The position numbers were made by a program, and so were the translations under genes. From Rhodamnia argentea (Eukaryota; Streptophyta; Magnoliopsida; Myrtales; Myrtaceae), in assembly GCF_020921035.1 (NCBI RefSeq), contig NC_063160.1, forward strand, positions 23,221,095-23,285,094: 64,000 bases of DNA, given 5' to 3'. Positions within the stretch are counted from its first letter, which is position 1, and each line of letters opens with the position of its first letter. The notes beneath the pieces were generated by a model. The model did no database searches and was not told where the DNA came from. It saw only the letters and a program-made list of their open reading frames with translations. This document shows, piece after piece, positions 36,325 through 48,392 of the stretch.

Positions 36325-36756
36325 TGGACGGATGTCAATTTATTCATAAACTTTTTAGTTTGGCCAATTTAGTCATAAACCTTTTGACGATTTGCCAATG
36401 TGATATTTTTGTGTAATTTTGACTGAAAATTGTTGACGATAGTTATTTTTGCATTTGTTTGAAACTTTATTTTATTTATTTATATTATTTATTTTTGCAT
36501 TTTCCCTCTGCCAAGGCCTGGCAGATCGATGGAGGAAGAAGAAAATAAAATAGATTAGAATAGAATAGAATAACATGAAAAAAGAAGAAGAAAAATTTAA
36601 CAATTTGAAAATCGTCCACATCGATATCGAGCCAACCGTGCCATCTAAGATGGCAAGGGTCCACGATAGCAATTTTCAATCAATTTCATTGACAAATCAT
36701 CAAATCATTTGGGATTAAATTGATCAAATCATGAATTTAGGGTCGAATTGGCATAC
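36325..36756. mobile_element. Degenerate foldback (long inverted repeat) MITE
   Basis: The left arm (CAATTTATTCATAAAC..., GGCCAATTTAGTCATAAACC, TTGACTGAAAATTGTTGACG) is found inverted in the right arm (GACAAATCATC..., GGGATTAAATTGATCAAATC, GGTCGAATTGGCA), with arms of about 120 bases. The core holds the phrase CCATCTAAGATGGCAAGGGTCCACGAT in spread form, typical of a widely dispersed non-autonomous plant element. Confidence 0.6.
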
Positions 36757-37143
36757 ATACAGTAGATTTAAGAATTTTTAGTAATTTTTACGCATTATAT
36801 AGTAATTTAAAATTAAGGGTTTTCGTCCACCATGCTTTTTGAATTGAATCGAGTATCACTTTCCTAGTACATGAGAATCCCATTGTTTCGCTAGTGGGGG
36901 TTGGTGAAGGCGCCAGAGTGATTGGAACTCCAAATGTGATGATTTTCTTTTTTTGTGAATGTGGTGGGGGATGGACACGAATCATTAGACGTATGTCTCT
37001 CTAAAACACTTAGCATGGACCTCACTTTGTTGCCACTTTTCAAATTAGGGTTTGTGCAATTTTAAATTTGAAATCCACTTTACTCGACCAACGAATGTCC
37101 AAAAAAAAAAAAAAAAAACAGAGAGTAAACTCAAATGCCCTTA

Positions 37144-37387
37144 AGCTCCATTTGTTTCATGATACATTAATAATTCAAAAAATATTATTTCAAAATGATC
37201 GATTGTATCGCTCAAAATAATTAGTCGATGAGAAATTTTTTTATTATCTACAATAATTAATGTCAAAAAATTATCGTTCATGAAGAAAATATAGTCGGAT
37301 GTTCATTTTTTTATGATCAATATAATCGATCATTTTTAGAAAAAATATTTTTTCAAATCATTCATTTTTTGCAAAATAAACGGAGCC
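37144..37387. mobile_element. Tourist-like (PIF/Harbinger) MITE with TTA target duplication
   Basis: The ends read AGCTCCATTTGTTTC and, inverted, GGCTCCGTTTATTTT, matching at 12 of 15 positions. TTA flanks both sides (37141-37143 and 37388-37390), the target-site duplication typical of PIF/Harbinger. It is about 244 bp with no coding capacity. Internal sequence is shared with 33553-33763. Confidence 0.7.
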
Positions 37388-38058
37388 TTAGTAGCATTTC
37401 TACATGCCCTTAATATTCATGAAAATAGTTGGACTGAAGCTTTGAGATTAGCATCCCCCGTTCTATCTTGCGTTCGGCGAAGAGACAACATTCACCCTAG
37501 ATCCATAATTATTTTTCTCTATTGTCAAGAAGGCAACACTTTAATTTAATTATTTTTCACGAATATTACCGAATTAGTTCTAAACTTAATAAATGGATGT
37601 TGGCCGTCTTATATGGACACACTGCCACACCAGGATTTCCAGCGAAAATTGTCTAAAAAAACTATACTGAATTTGTAAAGGTTCGAGAATAAATTAATAA
37701 AATTGAAAAATTTCATAATCGATCATTTTCAAAAAAAATATAATTTTCAAATCATTCATTTTTAGCGAAACAAACAGAGATTGGTGGCTTTTCTATATGT
37801 GCTTAATATTCATGAAAAATAGCTGGGTTGAAGCTTTGAGACTAGTATCCCCTGTTCTATTCGGTGCTCAGCCAAGAACCAACATCCACCCTGGACCCAT
37901 AATTATTTCAATTATTCAATCAATTGTAAACTTAATAAACGGATGTCAACCATCTTATACGGACACACCGCCACGCCAGCAATTTCTAGCGAAATTGACC
38001 CAAAAATTGAAATTTTGCGTAAAGATTAGAAACTAAATTAACAAAATTGAAAAATTTA
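37324..38058 (+). repeat. Tandem duplication, period about 393 bp
   Basis: The segment starting AATCGATCATTTT at 37324 recurs from 37717. Shared landmarks are CTTAATATTCATGAAAA, GAAGCTTTGAGA, CGGCGAAGA/CAGCCAAGA, ATCCATAATTATTT and ATAAATTAATAAAATTG. Identity looks like roughly 75-80% by eye. Copy 1 includes the right end of the Tourist-like MITE. Confidence 0.75.
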
Positions 38059-41000
38059 GGATAACTACTTCACTATTAACTATATCCAACTGCACAAACA
38101 ATCACACGGAAATGGGAATCATGTGGTTGAACAGTTTTGACCGATAACGCATGATGTTTTAAAGGTTCGGTAGGTGGACGCCCGTAACTGTCTTGCATGA
38201 CTTTCTTTGCATCCAGACTCTTCGGATTCTTGATTTCTTCGTGTGATTTTGGTAGATGCAACTTCCGGCACAAATTGCACGTGCCTGCGTGCATCATGGT
38301 TAATGCCGACCAAGAACATAGTTCCTAAATCAGAGAAACAAGTTTCGTCGATTAGTACCTAAATAAAGACGCGAAAAGGAACTCGTGCGGCTACATAAGA
38401 ACTCAGATTTGATCGAGGAGCGATTAGTCTCGGCGACTGAGTAATAATCAATCTAGCAATACATGCCATTGGTAGTTTGTTTGTAAAACAAATTTAGAAA
38501 TGCCTCGTCTCACATAACTTCGACGGGAGAGTGTGGTTCAATATATAAAGTGGAAGTCTTCTATTTTTACAAATGAAGGTAATGGGTTAAGTGGGTTGGA
38601 CCCGACAATATTCACGCACGATGGTACACGATTATTAGGCGCACTTAGCACTAATCAATGATTATTATTTTTTATTTAGTGAAATTTCGAATTTGTAAAA
38701 ACGATTGTTGTGTCCTATTGCAAAAGTGTGATTGTTCACAAATAAGTTACAATTATTATTTAATTTCCTTTGTTTTGTTATTTTTTATTCATGTCTAATG
38801 GCTATTTGGCGCTCTCACAACATTTGAAAGGTTGTATATGTTCAACGTCTTTTCGCTATTAATTACTTAACATTTCCATACAATAGACTGACTTCTATTG
38901 CCGTTTCTTTCAAAAGATACACAATCCTATTTTCAATTGTTTCCCTTTGAGAATTCCTGGAGAAATCAAAATCGCTATTTGGTATTCTCGTTTGAGATTT
39001 TGTTATATCATCAAGGATTTACCACTAGCAACGTTGTAGGACAAATAATTCTTAAAGACAGTGTATTTCGCGTATCAAAGTCCGATTCTATTCTCTCCGG
39101 TCATTAACTTTCTCAGCACATGCCGAAACAATGAGATGTGCTTCGTAATTGATAAAAGGGGGAATTGGTGTGAATTTGGAGGCGGTGGCGAGCATTCGTT
39201 CCTTCCATTCTCAAGCGCGAGTAAAGTAACGTTCGATCTACTTATCGGGGTATCGATTCGCGGGTCTCGACTCGCGGCATGACTCGATCCGTGAAGCTAC
39301 CGACGTAGTTAATCAGGTCCCGATAAATTACAAGAGGCAAAATCCAAGACGGAGGGATGCTATATCTGCATCAGAGCCGCGGGGAGAACGCGGCCGAAAG
39401 AAGTCGTGAAGATATTCGACTTGGATTTTGAGGTGATGTGACCCGATTAAACTAATCCTCGGGGTTTTGATTTGCGTACGACCAGGCCATGAAGATCCAA
39501 GGAACGACATCGGTTGTTGGGGGGGACACGAACAAGTACAAGAGAATAAGATTAAGGTCGCAATCTTAAGCGAAATCAAAAGCCTAAGTATGGTTAGACA
39601 AGCCTCGCCAGGATTCCAATACGTTTTGGCCTTTTGCTTCTTGTTGTTGAGGATTTCCACCCGTTTTGGGACCGCAGTAGTGGGTCAACAATTTCGAGAA
39701 TCTCGATTGCATGGACAGGCTTAGTCGTTGACCGGATGATTAGTAGATGAGATCGTGGACGTTATTTATTAAACCTTATTTTTATAGTTCAGAGACTAAA
39801 ACGAGCATGTAATAAAAGTTTAGAATCATAATGAACAACTTAAAAGTTTATGAGCAACATTACACATTAGGCATAAGTTTATGAACCCGTTAGAATCGGC
39901 GCACAAACATAACGAAGTAAAATAAGCGAGAAAGAGAAAATTGAGATACGAGATTTTATTCTGGTTCATCTTTAAATTAGGGTTACATCTAGTACAAGAT
40001 TCTACAATAAGTAGCACATCGCATCTCTCATTATATCACTCGATTAGAAGCGAAGAAGATTATATATAAGCGGTAGCTATTCATAAGCACAATCTCAAAT
40101 TACTAATGAAAAATTATGGGCTTAAATTGTAAAAGTCCTCTAGTGTTTGGGGGGCGCTGCCCTCTTGAGACCTCCATTGAGGCGGCTCGCCTGGACCCTT
40201 GCCCGCTCGGGGTGGAGCGAGACCCACGTGTTTTTCCGTCGCGGAAAAGTATAAATCACATCTCAATATAATCACGTTACATATTGAGCTAAAGTTCACG
40301 AATTATTTGTCATTTTCCCAAAAAGGATCAATACTTTGATCATGAAGTGGAGATGACACGCCAGAAAGATTCCCAATTTTAGTACTCCGTACGGAGGCTC
40401 GACCGAAGCGAAACGCGTCATGCCGTCACGAGCATGCTTGGGACCCGGTCCTAAGTTTGAACCGAGGTGTGAAGCGGAGGATCGCCAAGATAGGTTCGGC
40501 ACGCGGCGTCGGTCCGGGACCGCGAAGTCCGGTCGGTCGTGGATCAGAGTCGGCCAAGTAATAAGTGCAGTAATCGATGAAACGACGGTCACTTTGGGAA
40601 AAGCCAAAACCGGGAACTTGAACGTCAAGCCACGAGAAGTCTCCTCTGAACATGGAAGACAAAAGGGCAAAACCAAACAAAGGCACGACACGGTCAAAAA
40701 GATGCCTAAGACTGGACTGGAGTCCCGGCAGAAAGAGAAGAAGTAGCTTCTCAAGTACTGTTGTTGTTGACCATTATGAATACTGTCGAGGCTATCTACA
40801 GATCAGACACAGTAAAAAAAGAAAAAATAAAACCTTCATTTAAAAAGTAAAAAAAAAAAAAAACCGATGAGCGCTTGATTTGGATACGACATAATCCAAT
40901 CGTCGAGGCTTACGAGGGAGTTCTAAAGTATCCTTAAATAGAGATTAGTCGAATTGAAACTCCCGCACCCCGTGCTATGAAACATCGTCTAGCACAGATG

Positions 41001-42727
41001 TGGTCCCTTTGTGGCCCGAGCTTGACCGCCGTGTCAACCACTCGGTTGGAGACCGGCTAACCGAGCTCAGGACGAGATACCTAGCTGGCGAGAGAGATTG
41101 TTGGGCCCCTTCTCCGACGATCGCGCCGCGCGCGCTTCGTGTTTGTTCCATTCCTTCGAGTTCGACGCTCTTCTAATTTTTCATGTCACGCCATTCATGC
41201 CTCTCTCCCCACCATAAATTGCGCCAAGTAGTACCTTTGTGCTCCCTCTCGGCGCCCACCAGGACCTGGTGAATCGTCTCCATGACCCTCACAAGATTTT
41301 CCCCGACGCATCATTTGCTGGGAAGGGGAACTTCAGTTGGGCGCACGTGAGGCGTACGTGCTCGGTCTAGCTAGATATCGGAAGCGTACATCTCAACCGG
41401 TACTTCTGCATTTATGGCTGTCGTCCCAGCGATCTCGCTTCTTTGATATTTGCTCGTCTTTGATGATATGGATTGCGGACTGTTGAAATTATGCCACTTC
41501 GATTGTGAAAGGAGCTGGTGATCGATTTATAAATGTAAGAGAAAGTCTCATCCTTTAAGCTAGCTTTTAAAACGAGAGAGGCCCAAAACCACCCAACAAT
41601 GATGTCAAAGTCCACGTTATCAACAAATATGAACTAGGTTATCAACAAATGGCCTCTCATGTCGGTTGTGGAAGTGGCCTCCGACTTATGGCCTCCCATA
41701 TCGATTGTGAAAGGGATTGGTGAGTTAGCTTTTGGGACAAAAGAGATTTATGTTTTTTTCGGTGGAAGTTTGTAACGGACTAGATCGACTCTTGAGATTA
41801 CGGGATCGCGTGAAAGGCAAGGTGATCAATACTTGTAGAGAGATTGCGGGTGTAAGATCCATTGTGGGACGATACTTTCGACATATGCGACCGGCATTTT
41901 CCATAAAAGATCTCATCGGATGCGATCCCCATCTGAGCATTAAAATGCCACCATTCGAGGGAAATAGGATGTTTCAGATTTTTCCAGACAGCATTAAATC
42001 AAAGATCTTCTCGATAATGGCGATGCGAAATACCCAAAAATCAGGTTGGGAAAAAAGGACAAAAAGAAAAATGTTACCTTGACAATACTATTAGCAACGA
42101 TACAATTTTAACCGTAAATTCACACATAAACGCCGCGTATTTTTTACATAAAATAATTATTGATTAGGAGATTGTATGATCGGTGCTACCGGGCTAGCAG
42201 TCTATCAGGAGAAATGCGGTGCGCCAACATCAACATAACATGGCCATACAACATAACCACGTAGGCTTGGCCACATGCTATCATCGTCCGCAGGGTCGTC
42301 CCGGCTGTTCGGGCAATTAGCATAGCCGAGGCCTCTCTGACACTACAGTGACTCCACATGGTCGGACGCGATACCTCATGCTGTCTTTCCCTCGACAAAT
42401 CGATTTATTTTCTCCCAGAGCCGAATCGTCATGTGGAGATATCTCAGTACGTACTGTGGCATGTTCAGTTCAGACATAACATTATATAATACGCATGTTC
42501 TCAGGTTTTGCTTCTTAAATTATCAGAATTTGCCCCCACCTCAATAAAGAAAAACGAGAGAGAGAAAGCAGATTCTGCGATGGAGTTTCCCGATATTTGC
42601 TTATGGGCGTACGCTGCTGAGCCAGGAGGAATCGCTAAAGCCTCACCTCACCTGCTCTTTGGCCGCTTCCTTAGGATAATTTCTCTGGGTTTAAGTTAGG
42701 TTGATCCCAAATAAAAAAATGCCTAGG

Positions 42728-42968
42728 CATAAAAAATTCTAAATTAATATATTTATGATAAATTTATTATGAATTAATTTTTTAACCGTAAACAATTTTA
42801 AATTGGTACACTTGTAATAAATTTATCTCAAATTATTTCGTTTTTACCATAAAAAACTCGAGACTATTACACCCGCAATAAACTTATCCAAAATTAATTT
42901 TTTGATCATCGGGAGCTCCACACCGGTATACTAATGATACACTTACCATCTATTGATTTTCATTAAAT
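42728..42968 (+). repeat. Four tandem units of about 60 bp
   Basis: Units begin near 42731, 42790, 42851 and 42910. Each has the order: short A-rich start, CTAAATTAATA/TTAAATTGGTA-type block, TATACTTGTAATAAATTTAT-type block, then ATTAATTTTTTACCAT-type end. Divergence rises from left to right. Confidence 0.7.
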
Positions 42969-43229
42969 CGGATTAATGCCGCGAAAAGCTCCGTTCGAGT
43001 TGAATTCCGTGGTATAAATTCTTAAAATTGCGAGAGCTCGGGAAATATTGGGACCCGCGTATAAATTATTTCTAACCATTACCGAACCGCCAATCTCATG
43101 CTGAAACGAGTGATTGTCCGGATGAAAGAAAAAGGAATCCTTAAAAATTTCAAAAGGATGAAACAAAAAGTGATTAATCCAACGATACATAAAAAGAAAA
43201 TTAAATATACATTCAGCTATTTCTTTCCA

Positions 43230-43253
43230 ATAATAATAATAATAATAATAAAA
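43230..43253. repeat. AAT microsatellite upstream of the ankyrin gene
   Basis: About eight AAT trinucleotide units, some 280 bases before the chosen start codon. Confidence 0.75.
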
Positions 43254-43534
43254 ACATGATATATACCGCACTCGCTCCTTTCCCTCTCGCTGCGTTTCTA
43301 GATTCTGGCGCTCACTTCTTTTGAAGGCTTCCCCCCCCTCTCTCTCTCTATCTAAGCTCGCGTTTCTAGAGATAGAGAGAGAAATCCGAAGGAGAGACGC
43401 GCTACGCATAACATAATCCCCCACATCGAGCGATAGGGATTTTGATTTCGGAGCGCACGCGGAGCACGCCACTGATGCTGCAGAGGAAGCGCGAGACGAC
43501 GGTGCTCGGAGCTCTGGCGCCGCCCCGGCCCGCG

Positions 43535-46500
43535 ATGCTGCCGGCGTTCAGCGGGAGGCAGGTGGTCCCCGTCGACTGCGCCGCGGAGGTCTCGCAGCGC
43601 CTCCTGGAGGCCACCCTCGGCGGCGACTCGGAATCGGCCGTCGAGTGCCTCGCCGACCCGCTCGTCGACGTCAACTACGTCGGGGCGGTGAGCCTCAAGA
43701 CCAGGAAGGCCGAAGTCGTCCTGCGCGGCGAGTCCGCCGCTGAGGTCCGCGTGGAGCACGAGGAGTTCAGGACGGACGTCTCGGCTCTGTTCCTCGCCGT
43801 CCACGTCGGCAACGTGGCCCTGGTGAAGAAGCTCCTGGTAACGCTTCCGCTATCTCCTTCCATTTTTCCCAAACTCTGTCCAGCGCCTGAACTAGATTCG
43901 AGCATTTTTCCGTCAAAAATCTGTGCACATTCTCCATTATCACGAGCTCGAGACCCTGAGACTCTTTGGTTCGAAGTTTAAACCGTGAAGCCGTTTTCAT
44001 TTTCTTAGCTTTACATTCAGCGAGTTTTCAGTGTTGTTCACGCAATACGTTTCTCATCTTCTGACAATTTCTTTTTTGTCGGTTGCACGGTGGATGTAGC
44101 TCCTGCTTGGCTTATCTCTTCCATTTGAATCCTCTCTTTCGTGTTCGAGCGGATGTTGTTTCGGAGTTCACGAGCTTTAGCTGAAGCCGTTTGTTTCGTG
44201 TAATTTTGAAAATGTTCTGCAAATTTTGATGGCGATTTTCTTTTCTTTTTCTTTCTGGTATTGAGTTTTGCCAATTTCCAAAGCTTGCACGGATTCAAAC
44301 ACGCTCGATTTCAAATCCCCATTCGAATCCGTTGCATTTCTCTTTGCAAGTCAACGGACCGTTTTTCCTTAAACGCGAGATCTCCTCCTCAGCCGCGACA
44401 TTTGCTAAGAGATTATCCTCTTAAAAACCGCACCAACTACAAAGTTTTTTATTTCTTTTTTTTTTGCTGGAAAAGCAAAGGCGGGCGCCATGTTTGAAAT
44501 CGAAGTTCTTAATTATCACGAATGGTTGTTTCGTGTCGCTTTGTGCTTTTTCCCTCTTTGTTCCTAGCAATTAAATGTCGGGTCTTTCTCTTTTTTTGGG
44601 CCGTGGAACAGAAATTAGGAATTTTTTTTTTCGGTAATCCCGTATGCGTTTTAAGGTGTAGATTCAAATCTGATTCCTCATATTGGGATTTCTTTGTCGG
44701 GATAGATAGAGGAGAAGGCATTTATCATCTTTTCCGTATCTTTTTTTTTTTTTCTTAAGTCGGGTCCGATGTTTTACCGTATGAAACTGGTTTACCCACC
44801 AAATGGCTACTAGAACAAGTTTCCTATCCAGCGATCATTTTTTCTTAGCAATTGTTATCTTTAACTACAGCGAGTAATCTGCAGTCGGTTGACTGTCGGC
44901 TTACCCGCTTGGATGCACGTGTGTTCTGTGCCGGAAAAATCGGTGAAACAGATGAAATCTGCTAAGTTGCTGCTATATGTTCCTGTAACCACGTCTATGA
45001 GGCTCGTATGCAATTTGCTTCTGGCCAATTGAAGATCCTGAAGCACACGACAATCCGCCCGCATAGGGACAATGTCTCCTCTTTCAAGATCTTTTTATGC
45101 ACTGTTAATGACACTTCGAAGCTCTCTTGTCCATCACATCAGGTTATTTGTTTTTTTCTCCTTATCTTTCTTGGAGTGGCCATTATGCGGTAGCCTGGGA
45201 AGAATCCAAAATTTCCATACTGGGCCTCTGCTCTTTTTCCTCGTTCCATCAATATCGCAGGCGAATATAAGCTATATAAACAAGAGAAGAAGAAGGAAAA
45301 CAACAATAGAAAGTCCACCTCTTTGGGTCTTTTCACTATCTCTGTGTGCTAACATCTAGCTGTTATCAATCACAGAGCGTAGGAGCTGATGTGAACCAGA
45401 ATCTCTTCAAGGGTTGTGCAACCACCGCAGCGGTACGGGAGGGCCATCATGAGATTCTGGAGATCTTATTGAAAGCTGGGGCCACTCAGTCAGCCTGCGA
45501 GGAGTCTCTGTTGGAAGGGAGCTGTCATGGACGGGCAAGGCTTGTGGAGCTCTTGATGGGCTCCGATCTTATTCGGCCTCATGCCGCTGTGCATGCTCTT
45601 GTCACCGCTTCCTGCAGGGGGTTTACTGATGTGGTGGACACTCTCATCAAGGTATAGTTCATATTAAGTAATATGATCGAGTTTATCTCCGAATAGAAAA
45701 ATGAAAACTTGTAGAGTAGTGAGAGGTAAATCCTTTTATCTTCTTCACCTATGCCATAGGTAACCCACGTTAATTTGAACAACAGTCCGGGTGTTCTAGA
45801 CCACATAATGTCAGTAAAGTCAAGGCACATTGAGTCCCCTGCTAGTAGTTTTCATATTCTGCTAGCTAAGGCAATAATGGTGTAGAAAGATTCATGTGAC
45901 TGATCCTACATACTGGAAAAAGATACAGTGGAATTATGTCAGCTAACCTGCGCTTCATTTCCCTTTTGCTAAGGGCAGGCCCTTCGTTGGAATAAATTGG
46001 CAGATAAACACATATCCAGTGAGGCCTTTGCAGTGGCTTTGACTAAACAACCATTTTAGATTTTTTCTGTACCGTGCTATTAATCTATTACCGTGACTGA
46101 GACGGTTGAACTTTTGATAGTGTGGAGTGGATCCAAGTGCATCTGATCGATTTCTTCTCAAGTCATCCAAGCCGTCTCTGCATATAAACATCGACTGCAC
46201 TGCTCTTGTTGCTGCTGTTGTTAGTCGCCAGGTCACTGTTGTCCATCTGCTATTACAGGTAAGCCAAGTTTCAGTTCATCTAGCCATATATTGGCGTGAC
46301 ACTCAAATGCATCCTTTTATTTCTTTTTGCCTGAGAATTAGTTAGTAGCCATATCTTGAGTACAATTAATAGAATTCTTGATTGTCATCTATTACATGAC
46401 ATAATGTGGTTACATTAACAGGCTGGTGCAAGAACGGATGTCGATGTAAGACTTGGAGCATGGTCATGGGACAAAGCTTCTGATGAAGAGTTTCGAGTTG

Positions 46501-47972
46501 GTGCTGGACTATCTGAGCCTTATCCCATCACCTGGTGTGCAGTGGAGTATTTTGAAGCTAGTGGTACTATCTTGCGCATGCTTCTCCAGCACATATCCCA
46601 CAATAAGAGTCATCATGGAAGAACTCTCCTCCATCATGCCATCTTGTGCGGCAACTTAGGGGCTGTACATGTGCTTCTAAAATCAGGTGCCGACAAAGAA
46701 ACTGCCATTGTTACGGCTGTTAAAACCGGCATTCGTCCAGTGCACTTGGCTGCCCGTCTTGGTCTTTCAACAATTCTTCAATGCTTAATTGACTTTGGCT
46801 GTGACTTGAACTCCAGGACAGCTTCTGGTGACACGGCTCTGATGATCTGTGCAAAATATAAGCACAGGGAGTGTCTTAAGAATCTGGCCATGGCTGGCGC
46901 AGATTTTGGCCTTACCAATATATTCGGTCAATCTGCGAGTTCAATTGCCGGATCCAACCGGTGGTCCCTTGGGTTTCAACAAGCAGTAGTAGATGTGACC
47001 CAAGCTGGAAAGATTCCTTATTCCAGCAATCATATTATTTTCTCCCCATTGCTATTAGCAGCCCAAGCCGGTGACACTGAGGCCTTAAAAGCTCTCATTG
47101 GTTCTGAAGCCATCAACCTTGACTACCAAGATGAAAATGGCTTTTCAGCCGTCATGATTGCTGCTCTCAAGGGCCACGTCGAAGCATTCGGCTTGCTGGT
47201 CTACGCTGGGGCAGATGTTAAGCTATTCAACAAAGCTGGCGAAACTGCAATTACCATATCTAAACTGAACCCGAACAGGGACCTGTTTGAGAAGGTCATG
47301 CTGGAATTTGCGCTCGAAAAGGGCAGTTGCAGCGCGTGGGGATTCTACGCTTTACATTTTGCAGCTCGGCATGGAGATCTTGATGCAGTCAAACTACTGG
47401 TGAGCAGAGGTTACGACGTCAACATCCCAGATGCGGACGGGTACACTCCTCTGATGTTGGCTGCAAGGGAAGGTCACATGTCCATGTGCCAGCTTTTGAT
47501 ATCAAGTGGGTCACGTTGTGATTTCAAGAACTCTTCAGGTGAAACCGCCCTCTCAGTTGCAAGGAAAAATAGCGGCACGGTAAATGGCACGGTCAGTGTG
47601 ATTCTGGACGAGCTTGCCCGTAACGTTGTTTTGGGCGGTGCTCGAGTATGGAAACACACCAAAGGAGGTAAAGGAACTCCGCACCAGAAAGATGTGAGGA
47701 TGGTCAGAAACTCGGGAGTGCTGAGGTGGGGGAAATCTAGCCACAGAAACGTAATGTGTCGACAGGTTGAGGTCGGGCCAAGCCCGACCTTTCAGAAAAA
47801 CAGGCTGACGAAAGGTGGCACTGATGATCGTGGGATTTTCAGGGTGGTGACATCCGGGAACAAGGAGGTTCACTTTGTTTGTGAGGGTGGAGCGGAGGAG
47901 GCTGAACTCTGGGTCCGAGGCATAAAGCTTGTTACCAGAGACATTACTTTTGGCAACCAGAGGACACCATGA
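43535..47972 (+). CDS. Ankyrin-repeat protein (At5g14230 type)
   Basis: Four exons are inferred, all in phase 0: 43535-43837, 45376-45651, 46121-46258, 46422-47972, giving about 755 residues. Ankyrin repeats fill most of the protein (for example TALFLAVHVGNVALVKKLL-type, GRTLLHHAILCGNLGAVHVL, GYTPLMLAAREGHMSMCQLL). They are interrupted by a characteristic segment, VRLGAWSWDKASDEEFRVGA. The C-terminus is basic, with a conserved block FRVVTSGNKEVHFVCEGG ending WVRGIKLVTRDI. It matches what I recall of At5g14230, whose role is unknown to me; protein-protein interaction is inferred. I chose the ATG at 43535 because MLPAFSGRQVVPVD fits the family start; an in-frame ATG at 43475 would add 20 residues. 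Exon 1 is very GC-rich compared with later exons. Confidence 0.92.
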
Positions 47973-48392
47973 CTCTGCACGATCTTGATGTACAGATTTT
48001 TAGGATTGGAGCTTGATGCATATTCCAAATTCAGATTGCAGTGGTTGTAAATGTTTCCCTATCTTGTATAATTTCTCATTAGAAGGGCTCCATTATGGTA
48101 GAACTTTGCTTTTGTCTACCTTGTCCCACCACTAGATGCAATGTCGGTGAACGCCTAAAGCTCCGCCACTACAGTTCGTAGTGAGAAATAAATAGAATTA
48201 CTCTTCGAAGTGCCATCAAGCCAAAAACAGATCAGCCCACAATATATCTCAACGGCCAGTTCTGTCCGTGCATTCGAATATGACGACAGCAAAATTCCCA
48301 GCCGACCAGAGGAACAATTTATACGTAATTTTGAGTGACTGCTCTCCGAACGAACTCTCGAGTTCTATTAGAAATTGCTAACAGCCGATGGT
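47973..48392. other. Convergent 3' spacer
   Basis: Lies between the ankyrin gene stop and the ribosome recycling factor stop. It contains both 3' UTRs and an AATAAA-like signal near 48187. Nothing else is seen. Confidence 0.5.

Larger units (their letters stand above)
29270..43534. other. 14-kb spacer between divergent genes; transposon debris
   Basis: No recognisable gene. The left 900 bases are the likely leader and promoter of the LRR receptor gene and contain a GAA microsatellite (about 30115-30137). Beyond that come a long T run with a GC-rich block (31130-31500), a second GC-rich patch (about 32020-32300), AT-rich MITE territory (33.5-34.0 kb), a degenerate foldback element (36.3-36.8 kb), a Tourist-like MITE with a tandem duplication (37.1-38.1 kb) and a 4 x 60-bp tandem repeat (42.73-42.97 kb). 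The promoter of the ankyrin gene lies near 43.0-43.5 kb, with an AAT microsatellite. Frames at 38-42 kb such as 40296-40754 and 41732-42082 match nothing I know. Confidence 0.6.

Noticed and set aside
40296-40754. Overlapping 152-codon minus and 108-codon plus frames
   Set aside because: No similarity to known proteins and no gag/pol motif; neither frame is preferred.
41732-42082. 116-codon plus frame that could be a retroelement fragment
   Set aside because: No recognisable reverse transcriptase, integrase or transposase motif, and local duplications suggest non-coding repeat.
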